Shown in pieces: positions 26,101 to 36,409 of a stretch of DNA of 64,000 nucleotides. The stretch is from Candidatus Poribacteria bacterium (GTDB taxonomy: Bacteria; Poribacteria; WGA-4E; WGA-3G), in NCBI GenBank assembly GCA_022824265.1, contig JAJEAG010000053.1:21410-85409 (forward strand), given 5' to 3'. Numbering within the stretch: position 1 is the stretch's first letter; each line of letters starts with the position of its first letter. The position numbers and the translations under genes are program-made. Under the pieces are notes generated by a model. The model did not search any database. It was given only the letters and a program-made list of their open reading frames with translations, and was not told where the DNA came from.

Positions 26101-29100
26101 GATAAATAACCCACTCGTTGAACTAAAATGGGGAATACCGTCGTTAGTTGTGGAAACAGAATTGGGGAATATTAGTTCAAGTAATATTGGTGGTGAAATT
26201 ACATATCAAGATCATATTCTTACTATAAAGCCTATGCTACTGGAGGTAATGGGAAATTCCATACAAGTGGGTGGTACTATTTCAGTCAATCAGAATGAAT
26301 TCAATCACTCACTTCTTAACATTGATATTAGTTGTGATAATCTTGATTTAATAGGTTATTCAGATTTCGTGAAAAACAGCCTATCAGATAAAGTATTGAA
26401 GCGACTAATATTGGAAGATACCCCATTTCTACAAGGAGTTTTGGGTGTTTCAGCAAACTTGGAGGGTAGGATTAATGAAATTGAGATTAATCTTAATTTA
26501 CATACAATTGGAAACCATCCTATTAAGTTGGGGGCATTCAAGAAACCGATTTCATTGAATAAATTCCATGCAGTTACAACTGTTAGCGAGAAAGCAATTC
26601 ATATTCAAGATTTAAATATACTTGGGCAAATTAGTCAAGGAAGTTTCCAATTAAACGGTGAGACATCAATTCCTATCAATAATAGAGATGAAACTATATA
26701 TGATTTAAATGTATCTGTTCAGAAATTAGAGGTAGGTGATTTTGTCAGGTTGATCCATCATGATGAATCAATTGTATCAGGTATATTGGGTGGTAGTTTT
26801 ACATTATCAGGTAAAGGTTTTAATTCTGATCTTATTTCAGCGACATGCAAAATAGATGAACTAAATTTATACTCTAAAGATTTCCATATATCCAATAACT
26901 CTCTTATTGACTTCAAATTAGAGAATAATAGTGTTACTTCCCAAATCTCAATTCAAATTTCTTCTCCAATAATTGAAATTACAGTAGACACACGTATTGA
27001 TGGAACACTAACTTCACCCATCATAAAGGTTCAACAACAAGGTATACTCAAAAGACAATGGAGTGAAACTGAATTACCCTTACAATTAAATGGAAACATA
27101 GAATATACTGACAAACAGATTACACTGGAAGTCAAACTTACTGATAATGATACTGATAATGATGTAAGTTTAAATGGTATAATTCCATTTGATTTGACTA
27201 TATCAGATAAAAATCTAACAGAAAGATTTAGTGATACAACTATTAATATCACACTCATTGGAAATGAACTACCATTAACTTTTTTCCATGTATTAGATAA
27301 TGTCATTTCCGAAGTTGATGGTGTATCAGATATTAATTTGAACCTTCAAGGTGTATACCCAAATCTTCATTTACGTGGTGATATTTATGTGCAGGCATCA
27401 CACCTACTATTCAATGGGTTTCCTCATAGCATAGAGAATGTGAACATACAACTCCATGCAGGTAAACATTATGATGGAAATGACGTTATTGAGTTGAAAA
27501 AGTTCCAGTTCGACTTGGAGAGTGGTGAGGTAAGACTACAACATGACAAACATAGCATATTGTTATTGGAAGGAATAACACCAAAGAGATTAGAGTTAAA
27601 TGGATTGACATTAAACGAGTACCCCATCGGTTCTTTTTTTGAACATTCGATTTCGACTGAAATGTTGCAAGATTTTGAGGGAAAAGTTACAGCAACATTG
27701 GAGAAGTTGAGTATTCCATTTGACATGTTTTTTGAAAATGGAGACAGAATGCCTGTTCCAATAGTTCGTGATATGATAACCTTTGATGCTCTTTCACAAC
27801 ATGCCTATGTAGATTTAAGGATAGATGATTTCTCTTTAGATGTTTCGGTTTTAGGACAACCTTTCAGTTTAATTAATCCGTCTCCTATTCCGTTAATACT
27901 TGATAAGGGTGAATTTACACTAAGTGAACTTAAACTTCAGAATATATTAACCGAATCTTCAAGTGAAACGCAGGTGCCATTAGTTTTCAGTAGTTTCGGT
28001 AAATGGAATATGCATGGAGGGATGCTTATCAACCTAAAACTATCCAATTTCGATCTTTCTGTTCTTGATCCATTCTTTATTGATGCAAATCTTGATAATT
28101 ATAGTCTTAGAGGAATGATATCAACAGGTATTAACATCACAGGTACTTATGCAGAACCCGATATTAGCGTTAGGTTTGATGGACAGGATATAACTCTAAA
28201 TCAGGCAATCGTTGACTTATTCAGTGGAACGATAAATTACAAAAGTAAAGACAAACAATGGTCAATTGATGAAAGTTCTCCAGCAATATTAAGATCTGGC
28301 AGAAATCAACTCACTTGTTCTGGCTATATACCATTTATTACATCCTTCACTAATTTTCAAGCGATGCCAATGAACAAACCGATGGAAGTTAACTTTACTC
28401 TAAAAATGGATGAGTTTGGATTATTGTCAGATATTGAACCGATTATTTCATCTGCTAAAGGCACAGGAGTAATTACAGCAACTGTCTATGGTACACCTGA
28501 TTCACCCAGACTCACAGGAGATGGTGATTTCAATTCTGTATCATTTAAGATTGACGGTTCCCCTATTTCTATCGAAAACACTGATGCTCAATTTGTATTC
28601 TCCGAGTCTAATCTACAAATTGAGTCCATACTTGGTGAATTAAATGATGGAATATATTTTATATCTGGTAATCTCGACTCAGATTGGTTTAACGTGAATT
28701 ATATGGATATTAGTTTGAGTATGGATAATTTCAGTATTGTTGAACCTGGACAATATAAAGCAACACTCAGTACTGGAGCAGACGATCTACGATTATATGG
28801 AAATATTGAAGAATCTGTTAAGTCAAATTTAAGATTGAGTGGTGATGTAATAGTCCATTCGGGAGATTATGAGCAGAACTGGGAAAATGTGCAAGATTGG
28901 TTCAGTGGTGCAACTGTAAGTCAGGTCGAACTTGCCTTTGGTAATACTATATTTAACAATCTTCTGTTAGATGTTGGTATTGAAATACCAAACGAAATAA
29001 GTTTTCTTTCATCTCTTGGTGGATCTACCGTCATAAAAATCAATGGTAGCGGTCGACTGACAGGACTAATTCAAGAACCGATTTATGTCGGTAATATAAA

Positions 29101-29572
29101 TATTCTTGAAGGAAGGATCAGCACCGTTACACAAGTTTTTGATATTGTTGAAGGCTCAAATATCCGCAATCAAAACACGAGTGTGTTTAATCCTGATATT
29201 AATATAATTTTAGAACTTCCAAACCCAATTCGTGGAGTAATACTTGAAGATGGCAGTACAACAGATGTAATGGTGAGGTTAACAATTACAGGAACGTTAG
29301 ATAATAATAAGCCTACATATATACCAGAGTTACTCAATTCTTCTACATCAGTAACATTAACAGAAGCAGATGTGCTTGCTCTCCTTTTACCGGGTAATTC
29401 AATCTCAAGATCAATTGGTGGAATAACAATTACAGTTTCATCTGGTTTTGATCCTGAGGAACGACACATTATCGCTGAATATCCGTTGCCAAATAATATG
29501 TCAATTAAAGTCGAAGGTGATGAAAAAGGTGACTTTGGAGTAGACATTAAACTACTGGAGCGGCGTTTTTGA
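23195..29572 (+). CDS. tamB: TamB-like (DUF490) inter-membrane bridge protein, very large
   Basis: The 2125-aa protein has one N-terminal signal anchor (ILLIYLSLFILLCGIGGYFF) followed by thousands of residues of beta-rich AsmA/TamB repeats. It ends in the DUF490 domain, where SGRLTGLIQEPIYVGNINI, VTQVFDIVEG, NPDINIILELPNPIRG and TEADVLALLLPG are recognisable. TamB-type proteins form hydrophobic grooves spanning the periplasm and carry phospholipids and/or help outer-membrane protein assembly. E. coli TamB has 1259 aa, so this one is some 70% longer and might span a wider envelope. It overlaps or abuts the Omp85 gene downstream, its expected partner. Confidence 0.93.
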   Translation: MTRRRILLIYLSLFILLCGIGGYFFISSDYFLDKYIKNRLISALQDQINEDYKVIIDNLHGNVLTGVVVDDFSIIDEKNVELPILSTEKIILKYNILGLLRRKFLVTEFEIDSPKVDVVRQPDGQVNLTQLFRKSTQDSETESDSNFTFAISSFKIDGGEINFVDKQENIKVSLPKIEVKLDGQLDEWNHSGSFSIGKGNFIINGTEMLIDRIDDVKFALTTNGGELNPLQLKLGNSIIDIKQFNRHWNNGLWDTRLEMTIDASDVQNFLDGKTQLAGLGRIVLDINGTDSILQGKLTVTSEALTIQQNIGTSTGNSDSKLRRLDITDLVIDTILDIDGEPNVTLEKLSLQIAGGTLSGNGKVTLDSSIKGNLLDRLQEYVKRNISYDGNIQISDIKLKSLLAMFVEIPKEAPQVESGSLNGSAQINGDTAGLLHFDSNVDLSKTHLLVNGKTEPILLNASYLKCEITSEKNNASKIYANGMFDDAAFKLNGSLEEMDLRIDNFDFGKICKIGNTIPFVGIGSVTTKINKDGTATGYIEIPETSYGNFMPPISLGKLTGNFRYFEETVYIENAKLVKEGETGETKVSITGDVKLENKLPTNFNVIAEQLFLDSDYNKLFFQQELPIKGKIKGELHLYGYLIDNLDGKGLFTIESGNAWNINIDPVTMSLEIDDYSLTIPNFEITTRGQQVVFNAHVTSDGEFNFNLKNQNDNPIQLAEIALAAEIADFPLDGKLNINVDSYQKLNEDFVFEVDFDFSDLTFDGNPLGDATLFATLIVGNRELDEPDYFNFTGEAFEGTVSIKGRIINIIDNPYQFTLISEGMAATPILRIFDKRLEAITGTADGIVKVEGTLTDLTIIPEDPIDKRIHPYDVDITVNNTRLQYNSVNFTNSKPILMLLKDDILTIVDSSLAVDGEKTSFVNLTGSLNLKNEEVDISANSDDNIVLEHFGKAFDVPVSGSGFYQLKWNGTINNPLVELKWGIPSLVVETELGNISSSNIGGEITYQDHILTIKPMLLEVMGNSIQVGGTISVNQNEFNHSLLNIDISCDNLDLIGYSDFVKNSLSDKVLKRLILEDTPFLQGVLGVSANLEGRINEIEINLNLHTIGNHPIKLGAFKKPISLNKFHAVTTVSEKAIHIQDLNILGQISQGSFQLNGETSIPINNRDETIYDLNVSVQKLEVGDFVRLIHHDESIVSGILGGSFTLSGKGFNSDLISATCKIDELNLYSKDFHISNNSLIDFKLENNSVTSQISIQISSPIIEITVDTRIDGTLTSPIIKVQQQGILKRQWSETELPLQLNGNIEYTDKQITLEVKLTDNDTDNDVSLNGIIPFDLTISDKNLTERFSDTTINITLIGNELPLTFFHVLDNVISEVDGVSDINLNLQGVYPNLHLRGDIYVQASHLLFNGFPHSIENVNIQLHAGKHYDGNDVIELKKFQFDLESGEVRLQHDKHSILLLEGITPKRLELNGLTLNEYPIGSFFEHSISTEMLQDFEGKVTATLEKLSIPFDMFFENGDRMPVPIVRDMITFDALSQHAYVDLRIDDFSLDVSVLGQPFSLINPSPIPLILDKGEFTLSELKLQNILTESSSETQVPLVFSSFGKWNMHGGMLINLKLSNFDLSVLDPFFIDANLDNYSLRGMISTGINITGTYAEPDISVRFDGQDITLNQAIVDLFSGTINYKSKDKQWSIDESSPAILRSGRNQLTCSGYIPFITSFTNFQAMPMNKPMEVNFTLKMDEFGLLSDIEPIISSAKGTGVITATVYGTPDSPRLTGDGDFNSVSFKIDGSPISIENTDAQFVFSESNLQIESILGELNDGIYFISGNLDSDWFNVNYMDISLSMDNFSIVEPGQYKATLSTGADDLRLYGNIEESVKSNLRLSGDVIVHSGDYEQNWENVQDWFSGATVSQVELAFGNTIFNNLLLDVGIEIPNEISFLSSLGGSTVIKINGSGRLTGLIQEPIYVGNINILEGRISTVTQVFDIVEGSNIRNQNTSVFNPDINIILELPNPIRGVILEDGSTTDVMVRLTITGTLDNNKPTYIPELLNSSTSVTLTEADVLALLLPGNSISRSIGGITITVSSGFDPEERHIIAEYPLPNNMSIKVEGDEKGDFGVDIKLLERRF

Positions 29573-32500
29573 TAATGTGTAATAATGATAATAATTTTAC
29601 TCAGAAATCTAATTCAATTTTATATGTTCCGCAACGAATTTATATTGCTATTCTTACTATCCTTCTCATTTACTATTTCTCCATTCCCTCCGAATGCATT
29701 GCAGATGACACTACAATATCACAACAACCACATATTGAAACTTTACAACAGAATAAAGTGATAAAGATTGAGTTTGTAATTGATGAACATCCTGTGACTG
29801 ATACAGAGTTACAAAACAATCTAATTGATCTGATCAATTTGTCTATCGGGGCTAACTTTTCTCGATATGCTGTCCAACGGAGTGTAACTTCTATCTATGC
29901 GCTAAAAGAGTATTCCCAAGTTGATGTATATACAAAATATACACAAGATGGGATCATATTAAAATACGAATTAGTCAAGATGATGTTACTAAAACAAGTT
30001 AAGGTAATTGGCATAGATTCTGATGAACTCTTGAGTGCAATTACTTCAGAACTAAAACTAAAACCAGAGAAAATATATGCTCCTATAATTGCTAAAGATG
30101 ATGTAAATACTATCAAGGAATTGTGTGCTGATTGGGGTTATTTTGATGTCAGTGTAGATGTCATTACAACCGTTGCTAATGGAACAATAACATTTCAGAT
30201 TACATTAGGTAATCCTACTTATGTTTCGGAATTCAAAATTGATGGAAATGCATCTATATTTACAGAACATATAAAAGAAGTATGTAATACTCACCTCAAT
30301 CAGATATATCGTCAATCTGATGTTAATGAAGATATAAAGGCAATTCAAGAACTATATAGTAATAGATATTATCCAAGTAGTGATGTTAAGTCTACTTTCA
30401 ATCATGATGTTGGTTTATTGACATACTATATTAATGAAGGTAAACAATTATTACTTGATTTTGTGGATGAGAATGGGAAACCTATATTACAGGAACCCTT
30501 TTTTTATAAGTTATTGTCAGTATTAGATATTGACACCGAAGAACCAGAAAGAGAACAATTGAGGAAAAAAATAGAACCGTTAATCAGCGATAGATCTCGA
30601 TGGGAAGATGAAGTTAAAGACTATTTTGAAGCAAAGGGATACCACGGAACTGAAGTAGCATCCAGAACATTAACAAATTCACCACTTCATATTGAGTTTA
30701 TTGTTAAACATGGTACTCGTTATTTTGTGTCTTCAGTAGAATTCACTGGTAATGAGGCGTTTTTGGATAGGGAGTTACTTCGCGAAATGGAATCTAAACC
30801 TGTCAATTTTTTCTCAAGACACTTTCGTAAACGTTATTTTTCTGACTTTGCCCTTGATAGGGATAAGAACAGAATAGAGATATTATATGAAAGGGCAGGA
30901 TATCGCAATGTGAAAATAATATCTAAATTAAATAAACATAACGATAATAAGCAGCGAGATGGTGAAGTCTCAATAAATTTCACTATTTACGAACCTTCAA
31001 AAGAGGTGATTAACAGATGTTTGTTTAGAGGGAACAAATTACTTAATGCTGCAACACTTTATAATGCATTACCAAGTAAACCTCCAGAACCCAATGCACC
31101 TCTTGTTCAGAAAAAATACGAAAATGCCATTCTTAAAGCCTATCAAGATAGAGGTTATTATTATGTAAGGGTTGAAAAAACAGAATATAAGCATAAAACG
31201 GATGTACCAGTGTTTCAAATTAAAGGAGATTTTACTCAACATCTGAATGCTGGTAGAATACCTCCAAAATTGATAGATGCATTTCATGAAAACAATCTAA
31301 CACTTTCTGGTGTATTCATTGCAACAAGTATTGGAGTGGAATGGAGTATACAAGATGTAAATGGTAACGCGCGTTATACATTGGAACAAGAAAAGAATCA
31401 TCTTTCGGTTTATCAGCATGGTATTCTGCAATTTGATATTATTGAGGGGGATAGGATATTATTTGGTAAGTTTAATTTTGTTGGGGACCCAGGTGTTGTT
31501 CCTTCTGTTTTATATCGCGAAGTTTCTGGCTTACAAGGAACTCTTCTTACCAAAGATAAGTTAGATCGTGTGATTCAAAACTTATACAATACTCGTATCT
31601 TTGAACCAGGAATCCAAAGGAAACTAATACCATCGAAAAGTAATTTTAATCAAATTAATAACATAGACAACGACATTAATCCTATTAGTTCTTTACCAAT
31701 TCAGAAAGTTAACGATGTTGAAATCAGACTTCAACATCGCCTACCAAGAACGTCTGGCGCGAGTGTGGGTTATGGTACCTCTGACGGTCCTCGTGGGACA
31801 ATTGCATTTAGTCATTTCAACTTATTTAGACGTAATATCCGATTTCACTTACGTGGTAGGTGGGGGACACGCGGATATTTATATGATACAACGCTTACTG
31901 AACCATGGTTGATAGGTAGAACAAGTGGGAGTTTACAGTTTCTGGGTCGGAAATTGGAAGAGGATGATGGAGTTCGTGCATTGCAAGGTAGTTTTACATT
32001 GAGTAGAAAGTTGCCGCGTTCACACCGCTTGAATCTACAGTACAGTTATCGTTATTTAAAAGATACATTTATAGCGGGATTATCAGGAACACCGTCATTG
32101 CCAAAACCATCAACCACAGTCAGTAGTCTGCGTTTTTTATGGAGACAAGATAGTAGAGTTCCTTCTTTAAACCCAAGATCAGGTATGCTAAACGAAGTAA
32201 CAGTTGAGTATGCTGGTGGTGTTTTGGGTGGAGAAAGCGGTTTCATTAAGTTCGTTTCAGATTCAGAATATCACAGACAATTAAATGTATTTGGTTATGT
32301 ATTATCCTCAGCACTACAATTGGGTTACACGCCGGGATTACAAACAAATGATAATGATGAGGAAGAATTAATTTCATTTGAAAGATTTTGGGCAGGAGGA
32401 AGCACAACAGTCAGAGGATATGAGGAGAGAGGACTCGGTCCTGAAGATAGTACAGGGAAACATCGGGGTAACGTCCAATTAATATTTAAGACTCAATTAC

Positions 32501-32727
32501 GTTTTCCAATTATTGATCTATTTCAAGGAGTTTTGTTCTATGACACAGGTAATGTATGGAATTCAATAGAAGATATTGAATATAACTGGATGCCATCTTC
32601 AATTGGTGTTGGATTAAGACTAAACTTGGGTCCATTAAGACTTGGCGTTGATTACGCAGTTCCTCTAATAACAGTACGCGATGTGCCTACTGTTCCATAT
32701 TATTTTCGTATTGGTAGTACATTTTAA
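29569..32727 (+). CDS. Omp85-family outer membrane protein (BamA/TamA)
   Basis: The 1052-aa protein has a hydrophobic export segment (IYIAILTILLIYYFS), several POTRA domains over about residues 60-640 and a C-terminal surface-antigen barrel ending in phenylalanine (FRIGSTF). The barrel contains the Omp85 hallmark FERFWAGGSTTVRGYEERGLGP, with the V-R-G-[YF] motif, and a later FYDTGNVW strand. It inserts or assembles beta-barrels or links to TamB. The gene starts at or near the tamB stop, either TTG at 29569 with GGAG eight bases upstream or ATG at 29575. No separate BamA is in the window, so BamA versus TamA cannot be decided. Confidence 0.93.
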   Translation: MIMCNNDNNFTQKSNSILYVPQRIYIAILTILLIYYFSIPSECIADDTTISQQPHIETLQQNKVIKIEFVIDEHPVTDTELQNNLIDLINLSIGANFSRYAVQRSVTSIYALKEYSQVDVYTKYTQDGIILKYELVKMMLLKQVKVIGIDSDELLSAITSELKLKPEKIYAPIIAKDDVNTIKELCADWGYFDVSVDVITTVANGTITFQITLGNPTYVSEFKIDGNASIFTEHIKEVCNTHLNQIYRQSDVNEDIKAIQELYSNRYYPSSDVKSTFNHDVGLLTYYINEGKQLLLDFVDENGKPILQEPFFYKLLSVLDIDTEEPEREQLRKKIEPLISDRSRWEDEVKDYFEAKGYHGTEVASRTLTNSPLHIEFIVKHGTRYFVSSVEFTGNEAFLDRELLREMESKPVNFFSRHFRKRYFSDFALDRDKNRIEILYERAGYRNVKIISKLNKHNDNKQRDGEVSINFTIYEPSKEVINRCLFRGNKLLNAATLYNALPSKPPEPNAPLVQKKYENAILKAYQDRGYYYVRVEKTEYKHKTDVPVFQIKGDFTQHLNAGRIPPKLIDAFHENNLTLSGVFIATSIGVEWSIQDVNGNARYTLEQEKNHLSVYQHGILQFDIIEGDRILFGKFNFVGDPGVVPSVLYREVSGLQGTLLTKDKLDRVIQNLYNTRIFEPGIQRKLIPSKSNFNQINNIDNDINPISSLPIQKVNDVEIRLQHRLPRTSGASVGYGTSDGPRGTIAFSHFNLFRRNIRFHLRGRWGTRGYLYDTTLTEPWLIGRTSGSLQFLGRKLEEDDGVRALQGSFTLSRKLPRSHRLNLQYSYRYLKDTFIAGLSGTPSLPKPSTTVSSLRFLWRQDSRVPSLNPRSGMLNEVTVEYAGGVLGGESGFIKFVSDSEYHRQLNVFGYVLSSALQLGYTPGLQTNDNDEEELISFERFWAGGSTTVRGYEERGLGPEDSTGKHRGNVQLIFKTQLRFPIIDLFQGVLFYDTGNVWNSIEDIEYNWMPSSIGVGLRLNLGPLRLGVDYAVPLITVRDVPTVPYYFRIGSTF

Positions 32728-32738
32728 TTTGTTGAGAT

Positions 32739-33683
32739 TTATTCTGAAGGATCATAAGGTCTACCTAATGCGAGAGGTGCTTCAGCACGTCCGACGAAAC
32801 CTGCCAAAACTGCTAAACATAAGACAAACGGTAACATCAAAAACCATTGATATTGAATTCCTAATCCAGAAGCTTGAAACCGGTTGTCCAGTGCAAAACC
32901 GAGACCGAACAGTAACGCTGCCCCAAATACTTTAGTCGGATGCCACTTTCCAAAAATAACTATTGCAAGTGCAATAAAACCGCGCCCGGCAGTCATTTCA
33001 GGAATGAAGTATGGAACATCCGCAAGCGAGAGATACCCTCCGCCGATACCTGCCATAGTACCAGCAAACAAGATACACAATGTACGTAAGAGTGAGACAT
33101 TGGATCCAACTGTTGCAATTGCTTTAGGATGTTCTCCACAGGCACGTATTCTTAAACCTTGTTGTGTATGGTATAGGAAGAAATAAACGCATGGTACAAG
33201 TATCACTGCCAAAAAGACAACTATATTGTGTGAAAAAAAAGCCTGTCCAAGTAATGGGATTTGAGAGAGGATAGGTACGTCGAATTCTTTGAAATTGACA
33301 ACACTTTGTGGACTACCAGTTTCACCGAATAGTTGTCTATATATCACTTCAGTTAAACCCAAGGCAAATAGTGTGATTGCAGTGCCGATAACAACTTGGT
33401 CACCACGTAGATTGATTGCAAAATATGCAAAAATTGCTGCAGTTGCGAGACCACTGATTCCTGCAACTAACAGTCCAATCCAAGGTGCAACAAACGGTAA
33501 ACCCGATGCATAAAATGATCCCATCATGCCAAATAAAGCACCAATTAGCATCATGCCTTCTATGCCGATATTTATTATACCCGCCCGTTGTGAGACTACT
33601 TCCCCTAATGCAGCGATTAGTAGTGGCGTTGCACCACGTATCGTTGCTGAGATAATGTCTTCAAAAAACTCAATATAATTCAC
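32739..33683 (-). CDS. ABC transporter permease (nucleoside/simple sugar type, NupQ/YufQ-like)
   Basis: The 314-aa protein has about eight to nine hydrophobic helices and the BPD_transp_2 signature: TIRGATPLLIAALGEVVSQRAG-type N-terminus, NIGIEGMMLIGA, and the EAA-like segment GEHPKAIATVGSNV. It pairs with the permease encoded upstream to form the channel of a BmpA-type nucleoside importer. Genes run DUF6807, ATPase, permease, permease on the minus strand. It ends 11 bases from the convergent Omp85 gene. No substrate-binding lipoprotein gene is in the window. Confidence 0.92.
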   Translation of the reverse strand: MNYIEFFEDIISATIRGATPLLIAALGEVVSQRAGIINIGIEGMMLIGALFGMMGSFYASGLPFVAPWIGLLVAGISGLATAAIFAYFAINLRGDQVVIGTAITLFALGLTEVIYRQLFGETGSPQSVVNFKEFDVPILSQIPLLGQAFFSHNIVVFLAVILVPCVYFFLYHTQQGLRIRACGEHPKAIATVGSNVSLLRTLCILFAGTMAGIGGGYLSLADVPYFIPEMTAGRGFIALAIVIFGKWHPTKVFGAALLFGLGFALDNRFQASGLGIQYQWFLMLPFVLCLAVLAGFVGRAEAPLALGRPYDPSE

Positions 33684-33717
33684 TTTTCAAATATACCAAC
33701 ATGAATTAAAGCCGTAA

Positions 33718-34824
33718 CTAATTTGTTTGATTGTGTTTTTGGAATAATGATAAAGAACCAAAACCTATTACAAAAAGTAGTATGATTGCTTGCATCATCC
33801 AAGTTACTTGTTTTGATATTCCTACCTCTGCTTCCATTGCAAATGCACCTTTTGAAAGTGCGCCAAATAGTAGAGCAGTTGCAATTGTCAGCAATGGATG
33901 CAGCTTTGCAAGTAGTGCAACAGCGATTGCAGTGTACCCGTATCCAGGAGAAAAACTCTCTGTAAGTCGAGGTGAGAGTGCCATCAATTCAATTGCTCCT
34001 CCGAGTGCAGCAAGTGCACCGCTGAGAATAAAGACTCGGATAGTATTATATGCTACTGAAAAACCTGCAGCTTTTGCTGCATCTGCCCCTTCACCGACAG
34101 CCCGGATTTGATAACCAAACGTAGTCCGAAATAGGACAAAAGTCAGAATAATTGCCAATACGACTGCGATAGCGATTCCTGGATGTACACGGTGAGAATC
34201 AAACAGTCTTGGAAGCGTAACCCATTGTACAATAGGATCGCTTTGTGGTCCAGTTTTTGATGCTTCCTGAAGCGGTCCTCCATCAATCATTAGACTTACA
34301 AAGTGAATTGCAATGTAGTTCAGCATAATTGTGCTGATAACTTCATTAACACCGCGTGTTACTTTAAGAACGGCAGGGATCACACCCCATAATCCTCCTG
34401 CGAGAATTGCGAGTAATAGGCAGATTGGCACAGCAATCCAAGAAGTATGCGGTAGAAGTGTTGCTACTTTTGTGCCGAAGAAGGTTGCTGCCAAAGCACC
34501 CAACAGGAATTGACCCTCAGCACCGATATTCCAAATCCCACAACGAAATGCAATTGCCACTGATAGTCCTGTCATTAAATATGGAGTGCTTTTTACCAGT
34601 GTTTCTCCGATGGCTCTTGGTGAACCGAATGAACCCAAAAAAGCAGCCACGTAAGCTTTAAAAGGGTTGTAACCACATAGCAGTATTATGATTCCATTTA
34701 CGATAAACGCTCCAAATAAAATGAGTGAGGGTGATATGATCCAATGTAAAAATCGGGGAGATTTCTCCAATAGACTAAGATAAAGGTTTTTTGCTTTACG
34801 AAATGAAGCAGGAATATTATACAT
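33718..34824 (-). CDS. ABC transporter permease (nucleoside/simple sugar type, NupP/YufP-like)
   Basis: The 368-aa protein is the second channel subunit. It shows an N-terminal membrane helix, the motif STPYLMTGLSVAIAFRCG followed by WNIGAEGQFLLGALAA, the G-V-N-E-V-I-S-T-I-M-L-N-Y motif and the EAA-like loop AVGEGADAAKAAGFSV. These match permeases of guanosine/uridine-type importers. The start codon overlaps the end of the ATPase gene by eight bases, which implies translational coupling. Confidence 0.93.
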   Translation of the reverse strand: MYNIPASFRKAKNLYLSLLEKSPRFLHWIISPSLILFGAFIVNGIIILLCGYNPFKAYVAAFLGSFGSPRAIGETLVKSTPYLMTGLSVAIAFRCGIWNIGAEGQFLLGALAATFFGTKVATLLPHTSWIAVPICLLLAILAGGLWGVIPAVLKVTRGVNEVISTIMLNYIAIHFVSLMIDGGPLQEASKTGPQSDPIVQWVTLPRLFDSHRVHPGIAIAVVLAIILTFVLFRTTFGYQIRAVGEGADAAKAAGFSVAYNTIRVFILSGALAALGGAIELMALSPRLTESFSPGYGYTAIAVALLAKLHPLLTIATALLFGALSKGAFAMEAEVGISKQVTWMMQAIILLFVIGFGSLSLFQKHNQTN

Positions 34825-36409
34825 TCGTATCCGTTTCCCCAGTCATAAGCAGTCCCAATGCCTCAATATCGTCACGGTGTGCAGTAGCTTCAAATAGTTT
34901 TCCTTTGGACATAACATAAAGTCTGTCACTCATCTTCAGTACTTCATCCAATTCTGTTGAAATCAAAAGAACAGATTTGCTATTTTCCCGTTGTTTGAAC
35001 AAGTTTTTGTGTACATATTGTGCTGCATTAATGTCTAATCCGCGTGTAGGATTTACAGCGATAAGTAGATCCGGTTGTGGAGAGATTTCCCTTGCCAGTA
35101 CTATTTTCTGTTGATTTCCACCGGATAGAGCGGATGCAGGAATAGTTGGTTTTGGTGGACGGATATCGTAATTTTCAATTAACTTTATAGCAGTTCGTGA
35201 CATTGATGCTTGATCAATCATGCTCCATTTTGATATGTTTTCTAAATGAGGAACATTTAAAATAAGATTCTCAGTAATTGAGAAGGATGTAATAACCCCC
35301 ATTGTACGTCTATCTTCGGGTATGTAACCGACACTACATTGTCGTATATTCTTTGTTCCGATTGGTTTACGTCCTAATATTTCGACTGTTCCAGATAAAG
35401 TTGCTCGCAATCCCATTATTGCCTCAGCTAATTCACGTTGACCGTTGCCATCAACACCTGCAATACCTACAATTTCACCCCGATACGTTTTCAATTTGAG
35501 ATCTTTTACTGCAATTTCGTCACGGTTACCTCGTACGGTTAGATTAGATATATTAAGTACAAGGTCATTGGTAGGTTTGTTCTGTTTTCGTTCTATTTCT
35601 GTTATATCTTCTCCGATCATCTCTCTTGCCAGTTCACGTGTTGAGAGTTCACCAGTTATTCCGTTGTAGACTTTCTTACCGTGTCTCAATACCGTAATCC
35701 TATCACTGATTTCTAATACTTCTTTCATTTTGTGGCTAATAAATAGTATAGATCTGTTATCATCTTTAAGTTTGCGCAATATGTTAAAAAATCCAGTGAC
35801 CTCCTGTGGACTCAATACTGCTGTCGGTTCATCCAGTATAAGAATGCGTGCATCTACAGCAAGAGCCTTCAGTATTTCGACTCGTTGTTTTAATCCTACA
35901 GATAGAGAGCGAATAAGTGCATTTGGGTCAACCACCAAGCCGTATTGTTGTGAAAGTGATTCAGTAATTTTGATTGCTTCGTCTGTTTTATAGCGAAATT
36001 TGCTTAGTTTTGGTTTGTTGCTGTTTCCATTTTGAGAAATAATTTCGTGATTATGAGGGTATGTCTTTTCGACTCTTGTACTGAATTTTGCGACGGTTAA
36101 TGCTATATTTTCAGCGACGGTTAGATTTTCTACAAGCATAAAGTGTTGATGAACCATACCAACACCATTTGCAATAGCGTCGCGTGGGGATCTAAATTGT
36201 TTTTGAATTCCAGATATATGGATACTCCCATCAGTAGGTTGATAGAGACCGTAGATGAGGTTCATTAGGGTGGATTTACCCGCGCCATTCTCCCCTAAAA
36301 TGGCATGGATTTCACCTACTTGTAGTTCAAAATTGACGTTGTCAACTGCTACAAGATCACCAAATGTTTTTGAAATGTTCTGTAGTTCAAGTATATTTTC
36401 TGATTCCAT
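34817..36409 (-). CDS. Sugar/nucleoside ABC transporter ATP-binding protein, two ATPase domains
   Basis: The 530-aa protein contains two fused ABC ATPase domains. The first has Walker A GENGAGKST, signature LSVGLKQRVEILKAL and DEPTAVLSP. The second has a degenerate Walker A (GVDGNGQRE), signature LSGGNQQKIVLAREI and NPTRGLD in place of DEPTRGLD. Such asymmetric domains are normal for this family (RbsA/NupO-like). It sits between the DUF6807 gene and the two permeases, directly adjacent to both, so the operon encodes a nucleoside or simple sugar importer. The substrate is not determinable. Confidence 0.94.
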   Translation of the reverse strand: MESENILELQNISKTFGDLVAVDNVNFELQVGEIHAILGENGAGKSTLMNLIYGLYQPTDGSIHISGIQKQFRSPRDAIANGVGMVHQHFMLVENLTVAENIALTVAKFSTRVEKTYPHNHEIISQNGNSNKPKLSKFRYKTDEAIKITESLSQQYGLVVDPNALIRSLSVGLKQRVEILKALAVDARILILDEPTAVLSPQEVTGFFNILRKLKDDNRSILFISHKMKEVLEISDRITVLRHGKKVYNGITGELSTRELAREMIGEDITEIERKQNKPTNDLVLNISNLTVRGNRDEIAVKDLKLKTYRGEIVGIAGVDGNGQRELAEAIMGLRATLSGTVEILGRKPIGTKNIRQCSVGYIPEDRRTMGVITSFSITENLILNVPHLENISKWSMIDQASMSRTAIKLIENYDIRPPKPTIPASALSGGNQQKIVLAREISPQPDLLIAVNPTRGLDINAAQYVHKNLFKQRENSKSVLLISTELDEVLKMSDRLYVMSKGKLFEATAHRDDIEALGLLMTGETDTNV

